From: Verrucomicrobia bacterium LW23
GTDB lineage: Bacteria; Verrucomicrobiota; Verrucomicrobiia; Methylacidiphilales; UBA1321
Direction: 5' to 3'
DNA length: 64,000 nt
Assembly: GCA_003054695.1 (NCBI GenBank)
Contig: QAZA01000045.1
Span: forward strand, 605,956-669,955
In this document: piece by piece, positions 35,731 to 44,810 of the stretch
Numbering within the stretch: the first letter of the stretch is position 1
How the letters are laid out: each line of letters starts with the position of its first letter
The notes under the pieces: model-generated
Told to the model about the DNA's origin: nothing
Databases searched by the model: none
The model's input: only the letters and a program-made list of their open reading frames with translations
Position numbers and translations under genes: made by a program

Positions 35731-36858
35731 ATGTCTCGGTATACCGTCGCATCTGTCCGTGTTCCCGCCACCACCGCCAACCTTGGGCCGGGGTTTGATA
35801 CCCTTGGCATCGCGCTTAACCTGTACAACACCGTCTCCGTAGCCCGCGCCGCCGCGCCGGGGCGCGAGGAGGCGAAGGCTGCGTCCATGGCCGGCGACCA
35901 GGCACGCGCCGAGGCCGCAAAGGCGGAGTCCCGGGCCGGCACCAAACGCTCCGCCGCCCGGCTTCGCAGCCAGGCCACCACCAAATCGCCCAGCCGCCCG
36001 GCGGAGGAGTGCCAGGCCACAGGCACAGGCCATATCGACGTGCCCAGCCCGGCCGCGTGCGGCAAACTGCCCGCCGGCGCCGGCGCGGAGCTGAGCGGCG
36101 CCATGGTGCGTGCCACGGCCGATGCGTTCTTTCGCTTTGCAGGGGCGGAGCCCTTTCCCTTCCACGCCGCTATTAAAGGCAACGTACCGCGCAGCCGCGG
36201 CCTCGGCAGCTCCGTAACCGTGCGCCTTGGCCTGGCCGCCGGCCTCAACCTCCTTGCCGGCGAGCCCCTGGACCGCGACGGCCTGCTGGACCTGACCACC
36301 GAGCTTGAGGGCCACCCCGACAACGCCGCGCCCGCCGTGTGCGGCGGTTTTGCCGCCTGTGCGGGGGAGGCCATCGTCTCCATGCCCGTCAAACCGCGCC
36401 TGCGCTTTGTGGTGCTTATCCCCGACCTGGTGCTGGAGACCCGCGATGCCCGGCGCGTGCTCCCCGCCCGCGTCCCCATGGCCGACGCCGTGCTGAACAT
36501 CCAGAACACCGCGGTGATTACCGCCGCCTTTTGTTGCGAGCAATATGAGATTCTGCGGGGCCTCTTTCGCGACAAACTGCACGAACCCTACCGCTCCGTC
36601 CTCATCCCCGGCTTCTACGACATCATTGCCGCGGCGGAGGAAGCCGGAGCGCTCGGCGCGTTCCTCAGCGGCGCCGGCAGCAGCATCATGGCGCTGGTTC
36701 TGGAAGACGGCGCCGTCTCCAGTGAGCCCGGCACCGGTCTGGCCACCTCCCACGCGGTGGCCGAGGCAATGCAGCAGGCCGCCGCCCGGCACGGCCTGAA
36801 ATCCGAACCGATGCTGCTGAAAGCCGATAACTCCGGCGTGCGCGTTACGGGCAAATAG
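35731..36858 (+). CDS. thrB: Homoserine kinase
   Basis: A 375-residue GHMP kinase. ThrB phosphorylates homoserine in threonine synthesis. It begins with the family's conserved VRVPATTANLGPGFDTLGIAL. The ATP-binding loop is PRSRGLGSS (153-161), followed by TTELEGHPDNAAPAVCGG and the C-terminal GAFLSGAGSSIMAL. The family is usually about 300-320 residues; the excess is an Ala/Lys/Glu-rich insert at about residues 40-97, between two early strands. The start is set by AAAAGGGGG immediately upstream; the open frame before it is unlike coding sequence. thrC and hom are not adjacent. Confidence 0.92.
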   Translation: MSRYTVASVRVPATTANLGPGFDTLGIALNLYNTVSVARAAAPGREEAKAASMAGDQARAEAAKAESRAGTKRSAARLRSQATTKSPSRPAEECQATGTGHIDVPSPAACGKLPAGAGAELSGAMVRATADAFFRFAGAEPFPFHAAIKGNVPRSRGLGSSVTVRLGLAAGLNLLAGEPLDRDGLLDLTTELEGHPDNAAPAVCGGFAACAGEAIVSMPVKPRLRFVVLIPDLVLETRDARRVLPARVPMADAVLNIQNTAVITAAFCCEQYEILRGLFRDKLHEPYRSVLIPGFYDIIAAAEEAGALGAFLSGAGSSIMALVLEDGAVSSEPGTGLATSHAVAEAMQQAAARHGLKSEPMLLKADNSGVRVTGK

Positions 36859-37050
36859 ATCCTGACACAGACCCGTGTGGCTGAGGGATGGAGTGGGTCA
36901 GATCGCTTTTGCGTCACTGAACCCTCCCCATCGGAATCGTCCCGGCAAAGGCTGGATTGGGTAAGATTGTGTTCTTCCTTGCTGAAGCCGCCCTGGTAAA
37001 ATGTATGGATTGCGCTTTTCAAGCCACACGCGCGCGCAGTAGTATTTGCC

Positions 37051-37905
37051 ATGCGTGCGATTGCAAAAACGTTTTATCTAAGCCTGTGCGCAATCGTCGT
37101 TACTCTCGGCCTGCCCTCCCGGGGCGCCGCGGATAACCCCAATATGCCAGGCAATAACTCCGACCCGAAACTTACCGCAGATGGCAAGTGGAAGGTCAAC
37201 GACTCCGCCCGCCCCCGCCCTCCCAAAGCAGAGCCAAAGCCTGAAGCGGAGCTGGCCGCCGCTTCCCGCCCGCCACAGGGCGCCATCATCCTGTTCGACG
37301 GCTCAAACCTGGACGCCTGGAAAGCCCCCGCTCCGGGCAAAGCACCCTGGACCCTGCAACGAGCGCTCCGCCCGGACGACGCAGGAGGCTGGGTGGAATC
37401 CGTCCCCGGCGCCGGCGGCCTCGTCAGCGCGCAGGCGTTTGGCTCCTGCCGCCTTCACGTGGAGTGGTGGGTGCCCGATCCCCCGCCAGGTACGCGACAA
37501 AACGCCAGCAACAGCGGCATTTTCCTGATGGGGCAGTACGAGGTGCAGGTGCTGGATAACACCCGTAACGATACCTACGCGGACGGCATCGCCGGCGCCG
37601 TCTACGGCCAGAACCCGCCCTCGGCCGATGCCTCGCGCCCCAGCGGCCAGTGGCAATACTACGACATCGAATTTCAGCGCCCCCACTTTAACAGTGAAGG
37701 CAAACTAACCCGCCCGGCCACGCTGAGTGTCACCTTTAACGGCGTGCGCGTGCAGGATAACTTTCGCCTGGAAGGCGCCACCGGCACCAGGCGCAACGGG
37801 TACAAGCCGCATGCGGACGCGCTGCCGCTGATGCTTCAGGATCACAAATGCAAGGTGCGCTTTCGCAATATCTGGGTGGTTCCCGTGCCGGACCAGCCGC
37901 TTTAA
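37051..37905 (+). CDS. DUF1080 (3-keto-disaccharide hydrolase-like) secreted protein
   Basis: A 284-residue exported protein with a signal peptide (about 1-27) and a Lys/Pro-rich linker. The DUF1080 jellyroll begins AIILFDGSNLDAWKA and continues with FGSCRLHVEWWVP, SNSGIFLMGQYEVQVLD, QWQYYDIEFQRPHF and ATLSVTFNGVRVQDN. All the usual family blocks are present. DUF1080 proteins are abundant in Verrucomicrobiota and Planctomycetota, and some characterised members act on 3-keto-glycosides. The following Tat-type oxidoreductases, able to make 3-keto sugars, support that role by context. It is separated from them by 619 bases. Confidence 0.88.
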   Translation: MRAIAKTFYLSLCAIVVTLGLPSRGAADNPNMPGNNSDPKLTADGKWKVNDSARPRPPKAEPKPEAELAAASRPPQGAIILFDGSNLDAWKAPAPGKAPWTLQRALRPDDAGGWVESVPGAGGLVSAQAFGSCRLHVEWWVPDPPPGTRQNASNSGIFLMGQYEVQVLDNTRNDTYADGIAGAVYGQNPPSADASRPSGQWQYYDIEFQRPHFNSEGKLTRPATLSVTFNGVRVQDNFRLEGATGTRRNGYKPHADALPLMLQDHKCKVRFRNIWVVPVPDQPL

Positions 37906-38524
37906 CTGCGCGATTCAAGGCCAGATGAGGCTTGGTTAATCGATTAAGCATGTGAGACCCCTTAATCGCGCTTAACCTCACCTAAGCTCACTTAACCGCC
38001 CTGCCGCCATCTCGCTTCAGGCACCCCACGGCTCGCCATTACGCTCGCCCACTACCGAGTTCCCCCTCACAATCCCCGGCAAAGCGTCGGATATCGGCAG
38101 AAACTTCCCTCGCTTCACCTCAGCGGATGAAATACATGCCGTACCTATGCGCGCTCGGAATGCGACCCAATGCAGGAGAAAATTTCCGCCGCACGCAGAG
38201 AAACCCTAGGCGACAACCGATTGGTACATCGCTAACCTGCTTTAGACGTGCGTTTTACATAAAGTGCGATCTCTTTATTTCCGACATCGCTAAAGAGCCC
38301 TTGCCTGAGAACAAAACCGCCATTATCTTTGTTTAAGCAGATATTTCGACTTGCAGTTAAACGATTCATCAGCAAATGTTTAACCCCAAAAGACTGCCAC
38401 CGTTCCATCTCCCGCCGCACCGTCCGCGGCCTTTTCGTCTCCCCTTTCCTTCGTCGTCGATGCCTTATCCAGGCCTGCTTACTGGTTTTACCGTTGTCCA
38501 CAACCCCTTTGCCGACAACCTCTT
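37906..38524. other. Intergenic region with a LacI-like dyad
   Basis: About 620 bases. The first 80 contain repeated TTAA blocks (TTAATCGATTAAGC, CTTAACC twice around 37970-38000). 38240-38390 is A+T-rich and contains a dyad at 38356-38384. No convincing gene. This is probably the control region of the downstream oxidoreductase block. Confidence 0.45.
38356..38384. promoter_or_regulatory. Candidate LacI-type operator dyad
   Basis: GTTAAAC (38356-38362) and GTTTAAC (38378-38384) are perfect inverted repeats 15 bases apart. Extending inward, TTAAACGATT faces AAATGTTTAA. It lies about 140 bases upstream of a Gfo/Idh/MocA gene. The spacing is longer than a usual LacI site. Confidence 0.35.
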
Positions 38525-39847
38525 ATGAATCGTCGTTCCTTCATCCAGATGCTTTCCGCCACCGCCGGCGCCTGTGCGTTCCCGTCCATCGCGTCCGCGC
38601 AAACGCTTGGCCTCAACGGCAAAACAGCACCCAGCAATCGCATCACCCTCGGGTTCATCGGCGTAGGCGGCATGGGCAGCGGAACCATGCGCGCCGCGGC
38701 GGGTAACTCCCGGGTGGAAATTCTGAGCGTCTGCGATGTCGACCGCGGCCGGGCAACCATCGCCCAGGAGCACGTGGAGCGCGCCTACGCCCCGCGCAAG
38801 CAATCGGGCGAGTACAAGGGCTGCGATACTACGGGCGACTTCCGCAAACTACTGGAGCGCAAAGACATCGACGCCGTCGTGATCAGCACGCCCGACCATT
38901 GGCACGCTCTCCCGGTCATCCTGGCCGCCCGCGCCGGCAAGGACATCTATGCCGAAAAACCCCTCGCGCTCACCATCGCCGAAGGCCGCGCGATGGTAAC
39001 CGCCGTGCAAAGCGCCGGCGTGGTGTGCCAGATCGGCAGCCAGCAGCGCTCCAGCAGCACCTTCCAGCGCGCCATCGAGGCCGTGCGTAACGGCTTGCTG
39101 GGCAACGTGAAGCGCGTGCGCGTCGGCATGCCCGGCATCGGCCCCAGCGGCAATCGCGCCCGCCTGACCGCCCCCATGCCCCCGCAGACGCCGCCCGCCG
39201 ACCTGGACTACGACATGTGGCTGGGCCCCGCCCCCTGGGCACCCTACTTTGCGGAGCGCTGCCACTGGGATTTTCGCTGGCAGTTTGACTACAGCGGCGG
39301 CCAGCTCAGCGACTGGATCGGCCATCACTTTGACTGCGCCACACTGATGTGCGGCGTCAGCCACACCGGCCCGGTCGCCATTCGCGAGGCCCAGGCCAAA
39401 TTCCTCACCGGCCCCCTCTACAACACGGCCACCACCTACTCCTTTACGGTCAACTACGCCAGCGGCATCGCTATCGAAGTCGGCACCAACCACCGCCAGG
39501 GTGTGGAGCTGGAAGGCACCGAGGGTTCCGTCTACGTCAACCGCTCCGTGGTGGAGTTCAGCACCCCGCAACTGCAGGGCGCCCTCACCCCCAGCCACGG
39601 CTACCGCATGGAGCGCACGAGCCACTTTAATAACTGGCTGGATTGCATGCGCAAGCGCTCCACACCCGTGTGCCCCGTCGACGACGCGCATCGCACCGCC
39701 AGCGTGGCGCATCTGGCCAACGCCGCCTTCCGCTCCGGCCGCACCGAGCTGAGGTGGGACCCTGACGCCGAGCGCGTCATCGATGCGCCCGACGCCGAAC
39801 GCATGCTCGTTCGCACGTACCGATCACCCTGGCAACTGCCTGTGTAA
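38525..39847 (+). CDS. Tat-exported Gfo/Idh/MocA family oxidoreductase
   Basis: A 440-residue NAD(P)-binding sugar oxidoreductase with a twin-arginine signal (MNRRSFIQMLSATAGACAF). The Rossmann fold begins ITLGFIGVGGMGSGTMRAA. The family motif EKPLAL is present as KDIYAEKPLALTIAEGRAM, and the substrate-site region is RCHWDFRWQFDYSGGQLSDWIGHHFD. Tat export implies folding with the cofactor bound in the cytoplasm. Its Opitutales and Planctomycete homologues commonly sit with DUF1080 and ThuA genes, as here. A second member of the family is at 43451. Substrate unknown; oxidation of a glycoside at C3 is a context inference. Confidence 0.92.
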   Translation: MNRRSFIQMLSATAGACAFPSIASAQTLGLNGKTAPSNRITLGFIGVGGMGSGTMRAAAGNSRVEILSVCDVDRGRATIAQEHVERAYAPRKQSGEYKGCDTTGDFRKLLERKDIDAVVISTPDHWHALPVILAARAGKDIYAEKPLALTIAEGRAMVTAVQSAGVVCQIGSQQRSSSTFQRAIEAVRNGLLGNVKRVRVGMPGIGPSGNRARLTAPMPPQTPPADLDYDMWLGPAPWAPYFAERCHWDFRWQFDYSGGQLSDWIGHHFDCATLMCGVSHTGPVAIREAQAKFLTGPLYNTATTYSFTVNYASGIAIEVGTNHRQGVELEGTEGSVYVNRSVVEFSTPQLQGALTPSHGYRMERTSHFNNWLDCMRKRSTPVCPVDDAHRTASVAHLANAAFRSGRTELRWDPDAERVIDAPDAERMLVRTYRSPWQLPV

Positions 39848-39865
39848 GTGATGTTTAGCGCGAAG

Positions 39866-39919
39866 CAGAGACATGATATGTCCCTGATGCCCGTAACACG
39901 AGGGACACGCATTGTCCCT
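39866..39919. repeat. Tandem mini-hairpins upstream of the ThuA-HEAT gene
   Basis: CAGAGACAT (39866-39874) pairs with ATGTCCCTG (39878-39886), one mismatch. AGGGACA (39901-39907) pairs perfectly with TGTCCCT (39913-39919). A similar pair follows the same gene at 42812-42847. Confidence 0.65.
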
Positions 39920-40000
39920 GACCCCCATTTCCAAACATTCATGTGCAATGCAACGTTCTCTCTCCCAACCTTTTAGCCCTCTAGCCGCACAGGTACGCCC

Positions 40001-42799
40001 ATGAAACTCTCCCTGCCTCGGCTGCTGCTTGCCGTGTCGCTCGCAGCGGCCTTCAGCGTCACACCCCTTACGATGCTGCGCGCCGAGCCCGGCCACGTCT
40101 TCGCGCCGCTTAAAGGCGAGGAGCTGGCAAAGATCGCCGCGGCGCTGCCCGAATCGGCGCGCGCCAAACCGGCAAAGCCACGTAAGATCCTGCTGTTTTA
40201 TCGCACGGAGGGCTTTGTGCACAGCTCCATCGCCCACGCTAACGAAACGTTTAAGCAGCTAGGAGAGAAAACAGGCGCCTTTACCGTCTCCCTAAGCGAA
40301 GACATGGCCGCGTTCGAGCCCGACAACCTCAAACAGTTCGACGCCGTCCTCCTCAACAACACCACCGGCCTCAGGTTCGACAACCCCGCACACCGCCAGG
40401 CTCTCCTCGATTTTGTCGTCAAAGAGGGCAAAGGCCTCATCGGAATCCACGCCGCCACCGACAATTTTGGCAAGTGGCCCGAGGGCCAGGCATTGATGGG
40501 CGGCACCTTTAAAGGCCACCCATGGAACGCCGGCGATGTCTCCGCCATTAAGCTGGACGAACCCGATCACCCCGTCGTCAAGTCCTTCGGCGGCAAAGGC
40601 TTCTGGCTGCGCGAGGAGATCTACCAGATCGCCGGACCCTACGGCCGCGACAAACAACGCGTGCTCCTCAGCCTCGACATGAGCAAGGCGCAAAACCGCC
40701 GTGACCCCGCCAAAATCCACCGAACGGACAACGATTTCCCCATCGCCTGGATCAAGAAAACCGAGGCAGGCCGCGTCTTCTACTCCTCTTTGGGCCACAA
40801 CCCGGACGTCTTCTGGCAGCCCGAGATAGTGCAGCATTTTCTGGACGGCATCCAGTTTGCCCTTGGCGACCTCCCAGCCGACGCCATCCCCAGCGCCCAC
40901 CTCATCACCCAGCCTGTGCCAGCTCTGGCCCCCGACACGCCCCTGCCCCTTCAGGACGTACCCCGCAAGCCAACCGCCGACCAATGTAACGCCTGGCTTA
41001 AGGCCTTGATGGCGTATGACATAGGTGGCGATCGCCACGCCGTTGCCGCCTATCAGGAGTACCTCCGCTTCGCCTCCCCAGACGAGCGCGCCGCTGCGGA
41101 GGCCGAGCTCCTGCCCGTCCTGCAAAGCAACGCAACCCCCTTCGGCGCGCGCGACATGACCTGCCGCTGGCTCACCCTCATCGGCAGCGCCAAAGCCGTG
41201 CCCGTGCTGGAGAACCTGCTAAGCGACGAGAAAATGGCCGGTCCCGCTGTCTACGCACTAACGGAAATCCCTGGAGCAGAGGCAGATGCAGCCATCCTTA
41301 CCGGCCTGGAAAAAGCCCCGGCAGCCATCCGCCCCGCCCTTATCGACGCCGCTGCGCGCCGCAAGACTGCCGCCGCCGTGCCCATCCTTGCACGTCTTGC
41401 CGATGGCTCCGAGGCCGCCATCAACGCTCTCGGCGCCATCGGCACACTCCCAGCGCTCGAGGCCCTGGTTGCCCTGAAACCCGCCCCGGAACTGGAAAGC
41501 GCCCGCGACTGGGCGCTGATTGCCGCCGCGGGAAGCAACGCCGCATCCACCTCTCCCGACGCGGCAAAGCGCGCGCGTGATATGCTTAAAGCGTTGGCGC
41601 ACAACGCTAAAGCCGAGCCGACCATGCGTATCTCCGCCGCCAGCCGATCGGTTCTGGCGGCCGGCGAGCAGGCGCTCGGCGTGCTTCTGCCCATGCTGCA
41701 CGACTCCGATGCCCGCGTTGCTGCAGGCGCCGCCCGTTTGCTGCCGCACGCCACCGGCAGCGAGGTGGCCGATGCGATTCCCGCGGTGCTGCCAAAGCTT
41801 CCCCCCTCGTTGCAGGTGCTTGTCATCCAAAGCTTTGCAGCCAAAGGTGGAGCGGACGCGCTGGCGGTGGCGCGGGTCGGACTCGCGTCAGATCAAGAGA
41901 GCGTGCGGGTGCCCGCCATCCAGGCGCTCGCAAGCGTCGGCAACGCTACATTTGTCGAGCACCTTGTAGGCTTGCTTGAGCAGCGAAACGCGGAGGAAAA
42001 GGCGGCGGGCGAAGCACTTCGCCGCATGACTGATCCCGCTGTTGCCGAACAACTTAGGGCTGCGTTGGCCCAATCGCAGGGGCCCACTCGCGCCGCACTT
42101 CTCCTCATCGTAGCGGATCGCCTGGACCTGGCCTCCGGAAACATCGCGATAACGGCCTGCACCGATGATAGCGCTGACGTCCGCACCGCGGCTTGCGCCG
42201 CTATGGAGAAACTGGCCCGTGAGCACGATCTCCCGCGCCTTATCGAGTTGCTCAATACATCTCTTAAGCCTAACGAGCGCAAGAGCTTGGAAAAAGCGCT
42301 GATGACATCTTCCCGTGCCTTTCGCGACGCTGATCAACCTGCGGAAACGTTTCAGCTCGCGCTCTCCAGCGCCGCACCGGAGGTACGCCGAATCCTCATC
42401 ATCGGACTCGCGTCCCTCGGGTCACCCAAGGCGTCCGCCGCCCTGGGCTCCATGCTCCAGGATCCGGAAGTCGATGCGCGCAAAGAAGTTATACGCGCGC
42501 TCTCCAGCTCCCGGGCTCCCTTCGCCGTCAGCCTGCTCATCGGTGCGGCAAAGGCCGGCAAAGAGCCGTCGGAACGTATCCTGGCCCTGCGAGGCTACCT
42601 TGATACCGTGCAGGATTTGCCGAGCAGCGGAGACGCCAAGGTCGATCTGTACAAGGCCGCCTGGCCTCTGGCTGAGCGGGACGAAGAGAGGGAAGTGATC
42701 CTTGCCGCCCTCAAAAAGATGAACAATACCAAGTCCAGGAAGCTGCTGGAAACCCTTGAACCCAAACAGGATCCGACCTCCCCACAGCCGAAGGCATAG
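40001..42799 (+). CDS. Secreted ThuA-domain protein with HEAT repeats
   Basis: A 932-residue exported protein. A signal peptide covers about 1-28. A ThuA domain spans about 62-290: KILLFYRTEGFVHSSI, DAVLLNNTTGL, GLIGIHAATDNFGKWPEGQALMGG cut by strands, and VFYSSLGHNPDVFWQPE. ThuA is the trehalose-utilisation glutamine-amidotransferase-like fold linked to 3-keto-glycoside metabolism. From about 330 to 910 there are many HEAT-type helical repeats (for example AAVPILARLADGSEAAINALG, SDARVAAGAARLL), likely a protein-binding scaffold. ThuA-HEAT fusions fit the secreted sugar-processing block of Tat oxidoreductases on both sides. The catalytic role of ThuA proteins is still poorly defined. Confidence 0.88.
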   Translation: MKLSLPRLLLAVSLAAAFSVTPLTMLRAEPGHVFAPLKGEELAKIAAALPESARAKPAKPRKILLFYRTEGFVHSSIAHANETFKQLGEKTGAFTVSLSEDMAAFEPDNLKQFDAVLLNNTTGLRFDNPAHRQALLDFVVKEGKGLIGIHAATDNFGKWPEGQALMGGTFKGHPWNAGDVSAIKLDEPDHPVVKSFGGKGFWLREEIYQIAGPYGRDKQRVLLSLDMSKAQNRRDPAKIHRTDNDFPIAWIKKTEAGRVFYSSLGHNPDVFWQPEIVQHFLDGIQFALGDLPADAIPSAHLITQPVPALAPDTPLPLQDVPRKPTADQCNAWLKALMAYDIGGDRHAVAAYQEYLRFASPDERAAAEAELLPVLQSNATPFGARDMTCRWLTLIGSAKAVPVLENLLSDEKMAGPAVYALTEIPGAEADAAILTGLEKAPAAIRPALIDAAARRKTAAAVPILARLADGSEAAINALGAIGTLPALEALVALKPAPELESARDWALIAAAGSNAASTSPDAAKRARDMLKALAHNAKAEPTMRISAASRSVLAAGEQALGVLLPMLHDSDARVAAGAARLLPHATGSEVADAIPAVLPKLPPSLQVLVIQSFAAKGGADALAVARVGLASDQESVRVPAIQALASVGNATFVEHLVGLLEQRNAEEKAAGEALRRMTDPAVAEQLRAALAQSQGPTRAALLLIVADRLDLASGNIAITACTDDSADVRTAACAAMEKLAREHDLPRLIELLNTSLKPNERKSLEKALMTSSRAFRDADQPAETFQLALSSAAPEVRRILIIGLASLGSPKASAALGSMLQDPEVDARKEVIRALSSSRAPFAVSLLIGAAKAGKEPSERILALRGYLDTVQDLPSSGDAKVDLYKAAWPLAERDEEREVILAALKKMNNTKSRKLLETLEPKQDPTSPQPKA

Positions 42800-42811
42800 T
42801 ACCGGAATGCC

Positions 42812-42847
42812 AGAGACATGGCGTGTCTCTGGGACATCGCATGTCTC
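42812..42847. repeat. Tandem mini-hairpins downstream of the ThuA-HEAT gene
   Basis: AGAGACA (42812-42818) pairs perfectly with TGTCTCT (42824-42830), and GGGACAT (42831-42837) with ATGTCTC (42841-42847), one mismatch. Stem sequences match those at 39866-39919. Confidence 0.65.
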
Positions 42848-42911
42848 TGCCTCGGCTGTTGCGCATCAGGTTCGTATCTCCCTCATCCTCAGTATCTTCC
42901 ACGCTGGCGCC

Positions 42912-43454
42912 ATGAACTCCACTGACCCCGCCGCGGCCACTACGCCGCCTTCTCCTCTCGATCCCACAGGCGCGATGCTTGCGTTCCTGGTGCTGCGCGG
43001 GTGGCTTGGCATCCGCGCCTTACTTGCGGGCATCGAAAAGTTCAGCGCAAAAGTGATGGTTCAAACGCCATTGCTGAACGCCGACGGTACGCCGGATGCC
43101 TCCGGCGCGATCGTCGAAATCCAGTCTAAAGTGTACGGCATCAGCCACTACCAAGCATTGCCGGCCTCGCTTCAGCAGAAGCTGGCGGATGAGCCGCTGC
43201 TTCTCTCCTTCCTGGCTACGCCGTTTTATTCCGTGCTGGGCTATCTTCTTGTCATTATGGGGGTCGCGCTTCTTGCGGGCTTGTTTACGCGGGCCACGCT
43301 CTTCGGCATGGGTGTGCTCTATATCCTTCTTACTGTGGGGCTTATACTACTTGGGCAGGATGCCGGAGTTGCATGGCTGGGGATACATACAGGACTGATC
43401 GCCATGGCCCTTGCTCTTGTGCAGCATAATCGTTTCACCATCACCCGTTCATGA
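42912..43454 (+). CDS. DoxX-like membrane protein
   Basis: A 180-residue protein from this ATG (after GGCGCC). It has about four hydrophobic segments: AFLVLRGWLGIRALLAGIEKF, SFLATPFYSVLGYLLVIMGVALLAGL, TLFGMGVLYILLTVGLILLG, and AWLGIHTGLIAMALALV. The first has the R-x-x-x-G-x-x-K pattern of DoxX/DoxD-type proteins. Between segments 1 and 2 is a hydrophilic loop. Its stop overlaps the next gene's ATG (ATGA), so it is coupled to a Gfo/Idh/MocA oxidoreductase and may pass its electrons to quinones; that is inference. DoxX-type proteins in Verrucomicrobiota are often found beside such oxidoreductases. Confidence 0.72.
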   Translation: MNSTDPAAATTPPSPLDPTGAMLAFLVLRGWLGIRALLAGIEKFSAKVMVQTPLLNADGTPDASGAIVEIQSKVYGISHYQALPASLQQKLADEPLLLSFLATPFYSVLGYLLVIMGVALLAGLFTRATLFGMGVLYILLTVGLILLGQDAGVAWLGIHTGLIAMALALVQHNRFTITRS

Positions 43455-44791
43455 GCGATTCCGCACATCCTCTTACCACGCGGCGGCGCTTTCTCCAAAG
43501 CACGGCGGCGGCCGGCGCGGCCCTCGTCATGGCAAGGCCGGGGCGCGCCATTGCTAACACTTTGGGGGATAAAGAGATACGGATTGCGCTTGTGGGTGTT
43601 GGCATACAAGGCCGGGTGTTGATGGATTCTGTACTGAAGATCCCCGGGATTCGCTTCGCCGCTCTATGTGATATATGGCCGTATAACCTCACCGCCGGCG
43701 AAAGGTACGTGCGAAAGAGCGGGCAGCCGGTCAACACGTACGCGGACGTTGACGAGATGTTGCTTAAGGAGAAGGACTTACACGCCGTCCTGATTGCGAC
43801 GCCCGACTTTTGGCATGCCCCGCACACCAACGCCTGCCTGCGAGCAGGGTTGCACGTCTACTGCGAAAAAATGATGTCGAACACCGTGGAAGGCGCGAGG
43901 AGCATGGTGCAGACGATGCGCGAGACTGGCAAACTGCTGCAGATCGGCCATCAGCGGCGCAGTAATCCCCGCTATATTGTTGCGCTGCAACGGCTTATTC
44001 GCGAGGCGAAGCTCCTGGGTCGCATCACCGCGGCCAACGGGCAGTGGAATCGCGCCGTGGGTAACGATTTGAGCTGGCCACCGCGGCATGCGCTGTCGGG
44101 CGACGTGCTGGCCAGGTACGGGTACGAAAGTATGAATCATTTCCGTAACTGGCGCTGGTACAAGAAGTTAGGTGGCGGCCCGTTGTCCGATCTCGGGGCG
44201 CATCAGATCGACATTTTCACCTGGTTTTTTGGTGCCCCACCTCGCTCCATCCTCGCGGCGGGCGGCGTTGATTACTACAAGAACCACGAATGGATTGATA
44301 ACGCCATGGTTATCTACGAGTATGAGACGGTGGACGGCATCGCGCGCGCGTTCTACCAGGTGCAGACGACGACAAGCGCCGGCGGCGGTTATTACGAGCA
44401 GTTTATGGGCACCGAGGGCACGCTGAAAATTTCCGAAAACCCCTCGTACACAGCCATTTACCGCGAGGCGGGTGCTCCGGATTGGGACCAGTGGGTGGCG
44501 AAACGGTACCTTACTCTGGCCAGGGGCGGCCCGGCGGAGGGAGAGGATGGCGAGACAACGGTGGACGCCAGGGAAACGGCGGAGCTTGCTACATTCAAAC
44601 TACCAGTTGTTTTAAACAAAGCGATTCATCAACCTCATCTGGAGAACTTTTTTCAGGCGATACGTGGTAAGGCTAAATTGAACTGCCCCGGCGATGAAGC
44701 ATTTGCCAGCGAGTACGCCATATACCGAACGAACGACGCTATTGATGCCAGGCAAATGTTGCATATTCGACCAGAGGAGTATAAGGTGTAA
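43451..44791 (+). CDS. Second Tat-exported Gfo/Idh/MocA oxidoreductase
   Basis: A 446-residue paralogue-type member of the family at 38525. The Tat signal is TTRRRFLQSTAAAGAALVMA. The Rossmann start is IRIALVGVGIQGRVL, the EK-like motif is CEKMMSNTVEGARSM, and conserved blocks include LLQIGHQRRSNPRY, GGGPLSDLGAHQIDIFTWFFG and EFMGTEGTLKIS-like sequence. In place of the usual EKP the sequence reads EKM. The gene overlaps the DoxX-like gene by ATGA. Codons are less GC-biased than in recA or shc. The next gene (discoidin-like) starts 19 bases after the stop. Confidence 0.9.
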   Translation: MSDSAHPLTTRRRFLQSTAAAGAALVMARPGRAIANTLGDKEIRIALVGVGIQGRVLMDSVLKIPGIRFAALCDIWPYNLTAGERYVRKSGQPVNTYADVDEMLLKEKDLHAVLIATPDFWHAPHTNACLRAGLHVYCEKMMSNTVEGARSMVQTMRETGKLLQIGHQRRSNPRYIVALQRLIREAKLLGRITAANGQWNRAVGNDLSWPPRHALSGDVLARYGYESMNHFRNWRWYKKLGGGPLSDLGAHQIDIFTWFFGAPPRSILAAGGVDYYKNHEWIDNAMVIYEYETVDGIARAFYQVQTTTSAGGGYYEQFMGTEGTLKISENPSYTAIYREAGAPDWDQWVAKRYLTLARGGPAEGEDGETTVDARETAELATFKLPVVLNKAIHQPHLENFFQAIRGKAKLNCPGDEAFASEYAIYRTNDAIDARQMLHIRPEEYKV

Positions 44792-44810
44792 CGTAAAGCT
44801 TCCCCTTTTT

